This document shows, in pieces, positions 8,026 through 16,684 of a DNA stretch of 64,000 bases (position 1 is its first letter; each line of letters opens with the position of its first letter). The DNA is taken from the NCBI RefSeq assembly GCF_007752535.1, contig NZ_CP036431.1, positions 27,179-91,178 of the forward strand, written 5' to 3'. The notes beneath the pieces were generated by a model that saw only the letters and a list, made by a program, of their open reading frames with translations, made no database searches and was not told where the DNA came from. Both the position numbers and the translations under genes were made by a program. The stretch is from Tautonia plasticadhaerens. GTDB taxonomy: Bacteria > Planctomycetota > Planctomycetia > Isosphaerales > Isosphaeraceae.

Positions 8026-9300
8026 GTGGATCGAGGGTTGATGCAGCGATTCTGGGGGGTCTGCGGGGCAGTCGGGCCGCTCGAGGTCCGGGCCGACGAC
8101 GGGTCGGGCGCCGGGGAGATCCGTCGCGTCGTGCGGACGCCCTTCGTGGTGATCGGCCGGGATCCGAAGGCCGACATCGTCCTCGACCACGACGCGATCA
8201 GCCGCCGACACGCCTACCTCCAGGTGGTCGCCGGCCGGATCTTCTGGGTCGACCTGGGGAGCCGGGCGGGGGTCGCCCAGGACGGGGTCGTCGCCCCGAT
8301 GGGATGGCTCGGGCGCGGCGAGGCGATCGACCTCGGTCCCTTCCGGGTCGTTGTCGACGTCCTGGGGACGACCGGCGACGACCCCGACGGCCGGCCCAAC
8401 CCGATGACCGACCGGGGGCCGGCGTCGTGGCCCGACGCGGCCCTGGAATTCCCGAACCACCCCGGGGGCGCGGCCCGATGGCGGATCGGCCGGATCCTGA
8501 CGCTCGTCGGCCGGTCGACCGACTGCCGGTTGCGGATCGACGACGACGGCGTCTCTCGGTTCCATTGCGCCCTGGTGCGGACGCCCGAGGGCCCCTGGGC
8601 CGTCGACTTGCTCAGCCGAGAGGGGATCCGCCTCGAAGGAGCCCGGGCCCGGATCGCCCGGCTCGATCCGGGGGCGAGCTTGCACGTCGGCCGCTACCGG
8701 ATGATCGTGAGGCCGGCCGACCCGCCCCGGCCCTGCAGCAACGACGACGCCCCGGCAAGCCTCCCCCGCCTCCCCCGGGACCAGCTCCCCGAGGTCGCCC
8801 GCCGTCGACGCCCCCCCGCCCCGGTCATCGACCGTCCGGTCGTCGAGCTGCCCGGGATGGCCGGCCGGCCCGGCGACCTGGAAGCCTACCTCGGCCGACT
8901 CGAGCAGATGCAGCTGCAGATGTTCGAGCAGTTCCACGAGGCGATGATGACCATGTTCCGGACCTTCGGCGCCATGCAACGCGACCAGATGGACCGGGTG
9001 GGCGAGGAGCTTGACCGGATCCGGGAACTCGGCCTGGAGTTGCGCTCGTTGCAGTCGGGCGATCGGCCGGCGGGCCCGCCCCCCCCCGGCCCGGGGCCCT
9101 CCCCCGGGGCGCCGCCATCGGCCCCTCGGGAGGGGGACACCCGGTCCCCATCCTCGCCCTCGCCGCCCGACCCGACGGGGGGTGCGGCCGGCCGCGACCT
9201 GCACGACGCGATCTGCCAGCGGATCGCCCGGCTCGAGGCCGAACGGCAGAGCCGATGGCGTCGGATCATCGACCTGATCTCGGGGGGGGCGGGGCCGTGA
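8026..9300 (+). CDS. Tandem FHA-domain protein
   Basis: The 424-residue protein contains two forkhead-associated domains that bind phosphothreonine peptides. FHA1 (residues ~35-110) shows VVIGRDPKADIVLDHDAISR with the S-x-x-H core SRRH. FHA2 (residues ~150-235) shows TLVGRSTDCRLRIDDDGVSR with SRFH. The second half is a Pro-rich, low-complexity linker around a coiled-coil-like stretch (LEQMQLQMFEQFHEAMMTMF) and a C-terminal charged helix. No membrane segment is visible, so it is probably cytosolic. The start is GTG 8026, and ATG 8041 is an alternative with poorly spaced SD. Such proteins read Ser/Thr kinase signals, which are plentiful in planctomycetes. A partner kinase is not in the window. 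Confidence 0.85.
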   Translation: MDRGLMQRFWGVCGAVGPLEVRADDGSGAGEIRRVVRTPFVVIGRDPKADIVLDHDAISRRHAYLQVVAGRIFWVDLGSRAGVAQDGVVAPMGWLGRGEAIDLGPFRVVVDVLGTTGDDPDGRPNPMTDRGPASWPDAALEFPNHPGGAARWRIGRILTLVGRSTDCRLRIDDDGVSRFHCALVRTPEGPWAVDLLSREGIRLEGARARIARLDPGASLHVGRYRMIVRPADPPRPCSNDDAPASLPRLPRDQLPEVARRRRPPAPVIDRPVVELPGMAGRPGDLEAYLGRLEQMQLQMFEQFHEAMMTMFRTFGAMQRDQMDRVGEELDRIRELGLELRSLQSGDRPAGPPPPGPGPSPGAPPSAPREGDTRSPSSPSPPDPTGGAAGRDLHDAICQRIARLEAERQSRWRRIIDLISGGAGP

Positions 9301-9423
9301 CCGCGTCCCAGGCCCCCTGCCCCGTCGACGACCGGAGGCATCGTTGCCGGGGGGCCCGCCCTGAACGCCGTGGCCAATCCCCGGCCGGCCCGATCGTCCG
9401 CAGTTGAACACCGGTCCCGCCCA

Positions 9424-9831
9424 TCAGGGGCGTCCCTGCAGGTCGCGGCAACCGGATGCATCCTGGCCGCAATACCATCGCACGTGCTCGGCCGCGACCT
9501 GCCGGGACACATCCCGGAATTCGGCGTGTCCCGGGTCGTCCTCAGGGAATCGGAGCAGCGCCTTGACATCGGCCGGCTCAAGGTCGTAATTCCGGGTGAG
9601 CAGGTGGATCATCAACGCGAGCTCGTTCCGGAGCCGGTCGGGCTGGCTGTCGGACTCCGCGACCTCGGCGACCATCGCGAGGTAATCCGACTCCCGGAGC
9701 CCCCCTGTCTCGTCCTCCCCGGGGCCCGGCCGGGTCGGGGGATCCGGGAAAATCCACCGCTGGCCGTCCGCGAGGCGGATGGGGCGACCCAGCACCGCGT
9801 CGGGGCGACGTTGATTTTTTTCATCAAGCAT
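9424..9831 (-). CDS. Small conserved-looking hypothetical protein
   Basis: The 135-residue frame starts at ATG 9831-9829 (MLDEKNQRRPDAVLGRPIRL), with AGGG about 10 bases upstream. Codons before it in the longer frame look non-coding. The text LADGQRWIFPDPP, then DYLAMVAEVAESD, LRNELALMIHLLTRNYDLEP and LLRFPEDDPGH has balanced composition and strong third-position GC. A C-terminal helix (VSRQVAAEHVRWYCGQ) follows. I do not recognise a named family. The opening resembles small planctomycete proteins of unknown role that begin with a DGQxWxFPxPP segment. No signal peptide or membrane helix is seen. Confidence 0.6.
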   Translation of the reverse strand: MLDEKNQRRPDAVLGRPIRLADGQRWIFPDPPTRPGPGEDETGGLRESDYLAMVAEVAESDSQPDRLRNELALMIHLLTRNYDLEPADVKALLRFPEDDPGHAEFRDVSRQVAAEHVRWYCGQDASGCRDLQGRP

Positions 9832-11172
9832 CGGCCGTTTTCCCTGACAGGCGTTCGGATTCTCCCGGGGGCGACGCCCCCAAGTTGGCTTCGCCACCCC
9901 TCGAAGATCGCCATAGAATTCAAGCGTCCACGGCCCTGAGCACCAGCATCTCGCGCCTAATAGGGCGCCAGGCCGCCACCCATGCACGGCCGGGATGTGT
10001 CCCGATCGCGGCCTCGAACGCGTGTCTGCGCAAGTTTCGCGCCGACAATATCAAGGACTCCACGCAGGAGGGACTCGTCGCGTCCTCCCAATGTTTCATC
10101 CATGTGTCCGTTGATTGTCTTCTGGCGGAACCGGGGATCCCGAGGGGTCCATACCCGGGCCCCGGAGACGGTCGGGACGCCGGCGGTTGGCGTCGCGGTG
10201 GCGACGATCGCAGGCAAGCTTAGCTTACAATGGGATCTGGAACCCGTCGCCGTCCAATTCACCGACGAGAGGAGATCGACGCGGGCCCGCGGCCGGGCCC
10301 CATACGGGTGCATTTCTCATTGCATCAATAGAATAAGTCATGCGGACGCCGTCCCCGAGCGGCCCCCAGTTGGGCCGCGCCGGCCCACCTCGGGAGGCCC
10401 TAACCGAGGAATTGCTAGGGGGATTGGGCGGCGACCCCGAGGCCGCGGCGGGAGACGCCCTCGGGCGACCGCCGTGGGGTCATGATGTGGGGACGCCCGG
10501 CGTCGGCCGCCGGGCCGAACGGCAAAAACTCGCAAGCAAACTTAATTAAATTTAAGTTAATTTATTAAAGATATAATCGTATTATTTAGTGTTAGTGCAA
10601 AGAGATTGTTTTAGTTATGCGGGAAGCTGCTGGGTCGGGTATAAAAATAAACTCATTCCTGTTTATGGCTGGCTATTCTTCTAATATGGCGTGACCTGCG
10701 GATCGCAGCACCCGAGGGAAATTTTCGGTTGAAACCGCCCGTCCTGCTGGTATCAATGGATGACATCGGAGGGCGTCGGGCGAGATGGTAGTCGATGGCC
10801 CCCGACGTGATGAGTTGCGGACTAGCCTTGCGACGGGACGACGATGAACTACGAGTGCCAGGGGTGATCAAACGCCTGTTCGGTAGCGAGGTGGCGAGCG
10901 AGATCGGGCCGAAGTTGCCTCCCGATCGAGACGAGATGCGTTAGGGAACATCCGGAGGGGCGCGGGGCCGCACGGCCCGGGCCTCTCATCACATCGCTCA
11001 TCGCCACGCGCCCCGCCCGACACTCTGTCGTCGCGCACCCGGTAGAAAACGTCGCGATGGCGGTGCGCGCCGAGGTGCCGCTCGGGTGGGGGATGACAAC
11101 CCACGGGCACGAAGTGCGCGCCGGCCGTTCGCAGCCTGGATGCCACGCCACAAGTCGGCGACTTGGAGCGAG
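9832..11172. other. Long intergenic region with AT-rich core upstream of the polysaccharide operon
   Basis: No frame in these 1.3 kb shows a family feature. The middle (about 10525-10690) is strikingly AT-rich against the surrounding ~70% GC, with runs such as ttaattaaatttaagttaat and TATAAAAATAA near 10640. It is the obvious place for the promoter and possible regulator sites of the operon that begins at 11173, leaving a ~500-base leader. I could not pick a promoter with acceptable -35/-10 spacing. A long leader would suit control by the NusG-like antiterminator upstream, but that is inference. Confidence 0.45.
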
Positions 11173-13416
11173 ATGGACGGTCAACCGCAGCCACATCCCC
11201 AAGAGATCGCCAGGATGCACCCCGGCTCGCCCCAGGCGAGCCCAGGGGGGGCGGCGCCGCATGACGCGGCCCGGGCCCCCGCCCGGCAAGGCCCGGCCGG
11301 CCGGCCGCAGGCACAGGGGAGGACGCTGGACGTGCCGGCGTTGCTCCGTGCGTTGCGGCTCCGGTGGAAGCTGGCCGTCTCGGGGGCGATCCTGCTCGGG
11401 GCGGCGGCCGGGGCGGTCGCCTTCGTCGCGATGCCCCCGGCGGAATACTCGTCCCGGTCGCTGGTGCACGTCGCCGAGAAGCGGCCGCGCGACCTCTTCG
11501 AGACCCGTGAGAGCGGCGTCTCGTACGCGATCTACCAGCATACCCAGACCACCCTGATCCGGAGCAACAAGGTCCTCGAGGCCGCGCTGAAGAAGTCGGG
11601 GATCGGCTCGCTCGAGATGGTCAGGAGCCGCACCGACCCGGTCGCCTGGCTCCGCGAACGCCTCCGCACCGAGTTCGGGAATTCCGAGATCCTGACCATC
11701 TCGATGAGCGGCGGCAACCCGGAGGCCGTCGCGACGGTCGTCAACGCCGTGACGGAGGCGTACCTCGAGCAGATCGTCCGGCAGGAGGAGCAGGAGCGGG
11801 TCGAGCGGCTGGAGCGGCTCGAGCAGCTCTTCGAGAAGTACCAGGAAGAGCTCCGGGCGAAGCGGGAGGACTACCGCGAGCAGGCCCAGTCGGCGGGCGC
11901 GAGCGACCAGAAGGGCTCGGCCCTAAGGCAGCAGATGGTCGCCGAGCACCTCGGCCAGTCCCGCCGCGAACTCGTCCAGCTCCAGTCCGAGATCCGCAAG
12001 GCGAGGGCCGAGGTGACTGTGCTCGCCGAGGATGCCGCCACGCCCGCCGCCGCGGCCCACCGCGATTTGGGCTTCGAGGGGCTCATCGGGCGCGACCCGG
12101 TGGTCGCGAAGTTGCGGGCCGACCTGGCCGAGTATTCGGGCAGGCTCGAGCAGGTCAGGCGAATCGTCCGGAATCCCGGCGAGCCCTCCAGGAAGCGGCT
12201 CGAGCAGGCCGTGGCCTCGCTGGCCGAATCCCTGAGGATGCGGTACGAGGAGCTGCGGGGCTTCCACGGGGCGCAGCAATCGGGGGATCGGCCGGCGGCC
12301 CGGGACCCGGGCCTGGAGCAGGCGGGGCGCTACTTGGAGATCCTGGAGGAGCAGGAGCGGATCCTGCGCGAAGAGATCGCATCCCTGGAGCAAGAGATGG
12401 GGACCCTGGGGATCCAGTCCCTCGACCTCCACTGGGTCGAGGACGAGATCGACCTGTCGACCGAGGTCGCCCGGGCCGTCGGGTCCGAGGTCCGGGCGGT
12501 GACCGTCGAGCTCGAGGCGCCCCCGAGGATCCGGCTGCTGGAGCCGGCCAAGCCCCAGGGGCCGGCCGACCCGATGGAGCGCTACAAGTTCTGCGCGATG
12601 GCGGCGGTCGCCTCGATGGGCGCCTTCGTCGGCCTCGTCTCCCTGTGGGAGTTCCGCGCCCAGCGGATCGACGCCACCGCCGAGGTGGCCGGGAGGCTCG
12701 GCATCGGCGTCGTCGGGGCGTTGCCGACGTCGCCCAGGGGCGATCGGGGGGGCGCGACGGCCGTCCGGCGTCGCGCCCTCATCGAGTCGGTCGACGCGGT
12801 CCGCACGGCGTTGCTGCGGGCCAGCCAGGTCGAACCGCTCCAGGTCATCATGGTCACCAGCGCGACGAAGGGCGAGGGCAAGTCGTCGCTGTCGTGCCAT
12901 CTCGCGACGAGCCTGGCCCGGGCCGGCCGCCGCACCCTGCTGCTCGACTGCGACCTGCGGAGCCCGGCGATCCACTTGCTGATGGACGAGCCGCTGGCGC
13001 CCGGGCTCTGCGAGGTCCTCCGCGGCGAGGTGGCCCTGGACGACGCGGTGCACGCCACGGCCGCGTCCCCGCTCGAGGTCCTGCCGGCCGGGTGCTGCGA
13101 CGCCGCGGCGGTCGACGCGCTGGCCCGCGAGGAATTCCCCCGGCTGATCCAGGACCTGAGGGGGCGGTACGAGTTCATCATCGTCGACTCGGCCCCCGCC
13201 CTGATCGTGACGGACACCCTGATGCTGAGCCAGCACGTCGACGCGGCGCTGCTCAGCGTCCTGCGGCTCGTCAGCAGGGCGCCCGACGTCGGCGAGGCCT
13301 ACGAGCGGCTCGCGACGCTGGGCGTGCGGATCCTGGGGGCGGTCGTCTCAGGGGTCCGGGATGACCCGAATCTGTCTGATGACCGTTATCACTACTTGTC
13401 GGGGGTGAAGAGATGA
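11173..13416 (+). CDS. Wzc-like polysaccharide co-polymerase / BY-kinase
   Basis: The 747-residue inner-membrane protein has a Wzz-type chain-length domain fused to a tyrosine autokinase. TM1 lies at residues ~66-88 (LAVSGAILLGAAAGAVAFVA), a long periplasmic coiled coil (RVERLERLEQLFEKYQEELR and LEEQERILREEIASLEQEMG) follows, and TM2 is at ~473-495. The kinase shows Walker A TSATKGEGKSSL (~563-573), Walker A' LLLDCDLRSP (~589) and Walker B FIIVDSAPA (~668). The C-terminal tail [12 protein letters not shown] holds only two tyrosines, fewer than enterobacterial Wzc. It controls polymer length and export. ATG 11173 has GGAG just upstream, and the longer frame from 11086 looks non-coding. It overlaps the next gene by 4 bases. 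Confidence 0.9.
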   Translation: MDGQPQPHPQEIARMHPGSPQASPGGAAPHDAARAPARQGPAGRPQAQGRTLDVPALLRALRLRWKLAVSGAILLGAAAGAVAFVAMPPAEYSSRSLVHVAEKRPRDLFETRESGVSYAIYQHTQTTLIRSNKVLEAALKKSGIGSLEMVRSRTDPVAWLRERLRTEFGNSEILTISMSGGNPEAVATVVNAVTEAYLEQIVRQEEQERVERLERLEQLFEKYQEELRAKREDYREQAQSAGASDQKGSALRQQMVAEHLGQSRRELVQLQSEIRKARAEVTVLAEDAATPAAAAHRDLGFEGLIGRDPVVAKLRADLAEYSGRLEQVRRIVRNPGEPSRKRLEQAVASLAESLRMRYEELRGFHGAQQSGDRPAARDPGLEQAGRYLEILEEQERILREEIASLEQEMGTLGIQSLDLHWVEDEIDLSTEVARAVGSEVRAVTVELEAPPRIRLLEPAKPQGPADPMERYKFCAMAAVASMGAFVGLVSLWEFRAQRIDATAEVAGRLGIGVVGALPTSPRGDRGGATAVRRRALIESVDAVRTALLRASQVEPLQVIMVTSATKGEGKSSLSCHLATSLARAGRRTLLLDCDLRSPAIHLLMDEPLAPGLCEVLRGEVALDDAVHATAASPLEVLPAGCCDAAAVDALAREEFPRLIQDLRGRYEFIIVDSAPALIVTDTLMLSQHVDAALLSVLRLVSRAPDVGEAYERLATLGVRILGAVVSGVRDDPNLSDDRYHYLSGVKR

Positions 13417-14201
13417 ACAGGATGCAAGGATTCGGCTGGAGGGCGACGCACTGCGAGTGCCCGGCACACTGGGGCTACGGGACGCCAGGCGTGCGCCCCG
13501 GCCACGAGGGATACGTCAGGTTCAAGACCCTCGCGGATCGCCTGATCGCATCGGTGCTGCTCCTGCTGGCCCTGCCCTTCCTGGTCGTCGCGATGGCCCT
13601 GGTGAGGCTGACGTCGCGCGGCCCTGCGATCTACTCCCAAGTGCGGGTCGGTCTCGACGGGAAGCGCTTCCGGATCTACAAGGTCCGGTCGATGTACAAC
13701 GACTGCGAGAGGTCGACCGGCCCCCGCTGGTGCACGGCCGACGACCCCCGTGTCACGCCGGTCGGCGACATCCTCCGCAAGACGCATCTCGACGAATTGC
13801 CCCAGCTCTGGAACGTGTTGCGCGGCGAGATGAGCCTGATCGGGCCGCGCCCGGAGCGGCCGGAGTTCGTGTCCAACCTCGAGAAGGCGTTCCCGTATTA
13901 TCGGGATCGCCTCCGGGTGCTCCCCGGCATCACCGGGCTGGCGCAGGTCCAGTTGCCACCTGATACCGACCTCACGGGGGTCGAGCGGAAGCTGATGTGC
14001 GACCTCTACTACATCGGGCGTCTCAACCCCCTGCTCGACCTGAAGATTGTCATCTGCACCGGGCTCGGGGTGATCGGCGTCCCCTTCGCGGCGATGCGAG
14101 CGTTGTTCGGCATGCCTTCGGTCGACGCGATGGAATGCACCTGCGGGTCGGAACGCGTCTCGGTGATGGGGGCGGCCCAGGCCCAGGCCCAGCCGGCCTG
14201 A
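13413..14201 (+). CDS. Undecaprenyl-phosphate sugar-1-phosphate transferase (bacterial sugar transferase)
   Basis: The 262-residue protein belongs to the PF02397 phosphoglycosyl transferases that start repeat-unit assembly by moving a sugar-1-phosphate from a nucleotide sugar to undecaprenyl phosphate. A membrane helix at residues ~44-66 ([20 protein letters not shown]) precedes the catalytic domain: [62 protein letters not shown], and [11 protein letters not shown]. The catalytic Asp-Glu pair (LDELPQ) is present. Lacking the extra N-terminal helices of WbaP/WcaJ, it is the short, monotopic type. It starts in an ATGA overlap with the wzc-like gene. A C-terminal tail after the domain is unusual but short. 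Confidence 0.9.
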   Translation: MNRMQGFGWRATHCECPAHWGYGTPGVRPGHEGYVRFKTLADRLIASVLLLLALPFLVVAMALVRLTSRGPAIYSQVRVGLDGKRFRIYKVRSMYNDCERSTGPRWCTADDPRVTPVGDILRKTHLDELPQLWNVLRGEMSLIGPRPERPEFVSNLEKAFPYYRDRLRVLPGITGLAQVQLPPDTDLTGVERKLMCDLYYIGRLNPLLDLKIVICTGLGVIGVPFAAMRALFGMPSVDAMECTCGSERVSVMGAAQAQAQPA

Positions 14202-14441
14202 CTCTGGGGGCCCGCCGGCACTCGGCGGGGCATCACCCCCCGGCCGGTCGCGGCCGAGGAGCCCGCGCGGGGGGCCCGTCAGGGCCTGGGGACTCGCCGT
14301 GGGAGTCCGGGCCCAACCGAGAGGTGATGCGTCAGGAGGCGATGCTCGCGGGTCGGTGCCTCGGCGGCCGAGTCGGTCGGGGGGCGATCGGGGGCCGATC
14401 TCGCTCACAACGGTTCGGCCCGATCGAGGAGACGCCTGCCG

Positions 14442-15644
14442 ATGATCGCTGGCGACGGTGGCTGGTTGACCGCCTGTCTCTGGGTCTTACTCGGTGCCGC
14501 CTTGGGCGTGATCCTCTACGTCTACGTGGGCTATGCCATGCTGCTCGGCCTGGCCGGGGCCGCCCGGCGTCGTCGCCTCAGGGGGGGGGCACCCCCGCCG
14601 ACGGGGGGCAGGCGGCCGTCGATCACCCTGATCATCCCGGCCTACAACGAGGCGAAGGTCATCGGCGAGAAGCTCGAGAACAGCCTGTCGATCGATTATC
14701 CTCGCGACCGGCTGGAGATCGTCGTGGCCTCCGACGGTAGCGACGACGGGACCGACGAGATCGTCCGGGTATACGGTCCCCGGGGGGTCAAGCTGAGGGC
14801 CTTCTTCCCCCGGGCCGGGAAGACGTCCGCGCTGAACCGCACCGTCGTCGACGCGGAGGGCGAGATCGTCGTGCTCTGCGACTCGAACGTAATGTTCCGG
14901 CCCGATTCGATCGGCCGCCTGGCGGCCCACTTCGACGACCCTGAGGTCGGCGCCGTCACCGGCGACGTCCGCATCCGCAGCGTCGATGCGCCATTCGGCG
15001 AGGGCGAGGGTTTGTACTATCGATACGAGCGATTCCTGCAGGAACAGGAGTCGATCCTGGGATCCACGGTCACCGTCGACGGGGGGATGTACGCCATCCG
15101 GAAGGGACTCTTCAGGGCCCTCCCGCCCGACACCATCCTCGACGACTTCATCATCGGCATGGGCGTCGCCCTCTCGGGCCATCGGGTGATCTACGACCCC
15201 GAGGCCGTCGCCTCGGAGAACGCGACGATCGACGTCCGCCAGGAGTTCCGCCGGAAGGTCCGGATCACCGCCGGCGCGTTCCGGGAGCTACTCCGTGCGC
15301 GTGGCGTCCCCGGGCCCCGGCGTCCCCAGCTGTTCTGGTCCTACGTCTCGCACAAATTCCTGAGATGGCTCGTGCCGTGGTTCTTGCTGGTCGTGCTGGC
15401 CAGCAGCCTCTCGCTCGCCGTGATGGGGACGCCGGGGACGAGGGATCCGGCCGCCTGGCTGCTCGTCGCGCAGGGGGTTTTCTACGGCTGTGCCCTGGTC
15501 GGCTGCTCGCGGCCGAACGCTCGCTGGCCGGCGGTCATCGGGATCCCCTTCTACTTCTGCATGGTCAACACGGCGGCCTGGCTGGGCTCGGTGCGGGGTC
15601 TACTGGGCGTAGAGCGGGTGACGTGGCAGAAGGCGGATCGCTGA
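14442..15644 (+). CDS. Membrane-anchored family 2 glycosyltransferase
   Basis: The 400-residue protein has an N-terminal membrane helix (residues ~8-35), a GT-A domain and three C-terminal helices, like processive GT2 enzymes of the IcaA/BcsA kind. Motifs are LIIPAYNEAKVIGEKLENSL (~62), VASDGSDDGTDEIV (~90), a DxN/DxD-like VVLCDSNVMF (~143), DGGMYAIRKGLF (~212), and DDFIIGMGVALSGHRVIYDP with a QEFRRKVRI segment in the QxxRW position. The replacement of QxxRW by RRKVRI is common in non-cellulose members. It probably adds a sugar to the lipid-linked chain at the inner face of the membrane. ATG 14442 follows a GAGGAGA site. A 240-base gap separates it from the upstream gene. Confidence 0.85.
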   Translation: MIAGDGGWLTACLWVLLGAALGVILYVYVGYAMLLGLAGAARRRRLRGGAPPPTGGRRPSITLIIPAYNEAKVIGEKLENSLSIDYPRDRLEIVVASDGSDDGTDEIVRVYGPRGVKLRAFFPRAGKTSALNRTVVDAEGEIVVLCDSNVMFRPDSIGRLAAHFDDPEVGAVTGDVRIRSVDAPFGEGEGLYYRYERFLQEQESILGSTVTVDGGMYAIRKGLFRALPPDTILDDFIIGMGVALSGHRVIYDPEAVASENATIDVRQEFRRKVRITAGAFRELLRARGVPGPRRPQLFWSYVSHKFLRWLVPWFLLVVLASSLSLAVMGTPGTRDPAAWLLVAQGVFYGCALVGCSRPNARWPAVIGIPFYFCMVNTAAWLGSVRGLLGVERVTWQKADR

Positions 15645-15749
15645 GCACCCCGATGGGGGCGTGGGCCGGGGATCCAGTCCGGGCCGACCGCGGCCGCCCC
15701 GTCGTCGAAGGGTAGGCGCCCGGTATCGTCCGAAAGCGTTGGGGGGGTT

Positions 15750-16646
15750 ATGAGTTCAACGGTCGAGATTACCCGTCAGGGCAGCTCGCCGGCCGGTGCG
15801 TCGGGGCTCGGGGCGAGCATCACGCCGCCGAGGACCGTCATCGGGGCCCAGCCGGGCTGGAAGTTGCTGAATGCCCGGGAGCTCTGGAGCCACCGCGAGC
15901 TCCTCTACTTCCTGACGTGGCGCGATATCAAGGTCCGTTACAAGCAGACGGCGCTCGGCGCCTGCTGGGCCGTCCTCCAGCCGCTCGCCACCATGGCGGT
16001 GTTCACCGTATTCCTTGGGCGTGTGGTGGCGACCCCGGAATCCGGCGTGCCCTACCCCCTGTACGTGTTCGCGGGGCTGCTGCCCTGGCACTTCTTCTCC
16101 AACGCCGTCGGCGCGGCGGGTCAGAGCGTGGTGGCGAACCATTCGCTGGTGACGAAGATCTACTTCCCCCGCCTCCTGATCCCGGCCGGGGCCGTCGGGG
16201 CATCCGTGGTCGACCTGGCGGTGGCGTCGGCGCTGTTCGCGCCCCTCATGCTCTACTTCGGCGTCGTCCCCGGTGCGGGCATCCTCATGACGCCGTTGGT
16301 GGTCGCCGGCCTGCTGATCGCGGCACTGGGATTCGGCACGCTGCTGTCGGCCCTGACCGTCGCATACCGCGATTTCCGACACATCATACCTTTCATGCTC
16401 CAGTTCTGGATGTTCGCGACCCCGACGATCTACATGCAGGCCGATACGGTGGTCGGCCCGACCGGGCGGGCCCTCCTGCCGCTGAATCCGGCCTACGGCC
16501 TGATCAAGAACCTCCGCGTCGCGATTCTCGGCGGGACATTCGACTGGTATGCGCTGGGCGTCTCCGGGGCGGTGGCGGTGACGATCCTCGTGGTGGGGTT
16601 TGCTTACTTCAGGCGAGTCGAGCGCGGGTTCGCGGACATCATCTGA
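15750..16646 (+). CDS. ABC-2 type polysaccharide exporter permease (Wzm-like)
   Basis: The 298-residue integral membrane protein has six predicted helices and the ABC2_membrane signature seen in Wzm/TagG: ELWSHRELLYFLTWRDIKVR YKQTALGACWAVLQPL near the N-terminus, then VFAGLLPWHFFSNAV, LVTKIYFPRLLIPAG, and QFWMFATPTIYMQ. It would flip or export the lipid-linked glycan together with an ATP-binding subunit. The only candidate partner is the Wzt-like ATPase at 25662, nine kilobases downstream, so the exporter pair is split within the operon. Start ATG 15750 lies after a GGGGGGT stretch. The first ~35 residues are a soluble Ser/Gly-rich lead. Confidence 0.9.
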   Translation: MSSTVEITRQGSSPAGASGLGASITPPRTVIGAQPGWKLLNARELWSHRELLYFLTWRDIKVRYKQTALGACWAVLQPLATMAVFTVFLGRVVATPESGVPYPLYVFAGLLPWHFFSNAVGAAGQSVVANHSLVTKIYFPRLLIPAGAVGASVVDLAVASALFAPLMLYFGVVPGAGILMTPLVVAGLLIAALGFGTLLSALTVAYRDFRHIIPFMLQFWMFATPTIYMQADTVVGPTGRALLPLNPAYGLIKNLRVAILGGTFDWYALGVSGAVAVTILVVGFAYFRRVERGFADII

Positions 16647-16684
16647 CTGGGACCCATGCTTGTCGAAGGGGGAGGCCAGGGGCG

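Noticed and set aside
7110..8177. Long minus-strand open frame opposite the nusG-like and FHA genes
   Set aside because: It is a high-GC shadow with low-complexity composition. The plus-strand frames carry clear NGN, KOW and FHA domains.
10600..10650. A sigma-70 promoter with TTGTTT and TATAAA
   Set aside because: The boxes are 27 bases apart, too far for a standard promoter, so I do not call it.
11923..13236. 437-codon minus-strand frame opposite the Wzc-like gene
   Set aside because: Mirror frame of a well-supported kinase gene, with Gly/Arg/Pro/Leu-rich text and no domain.
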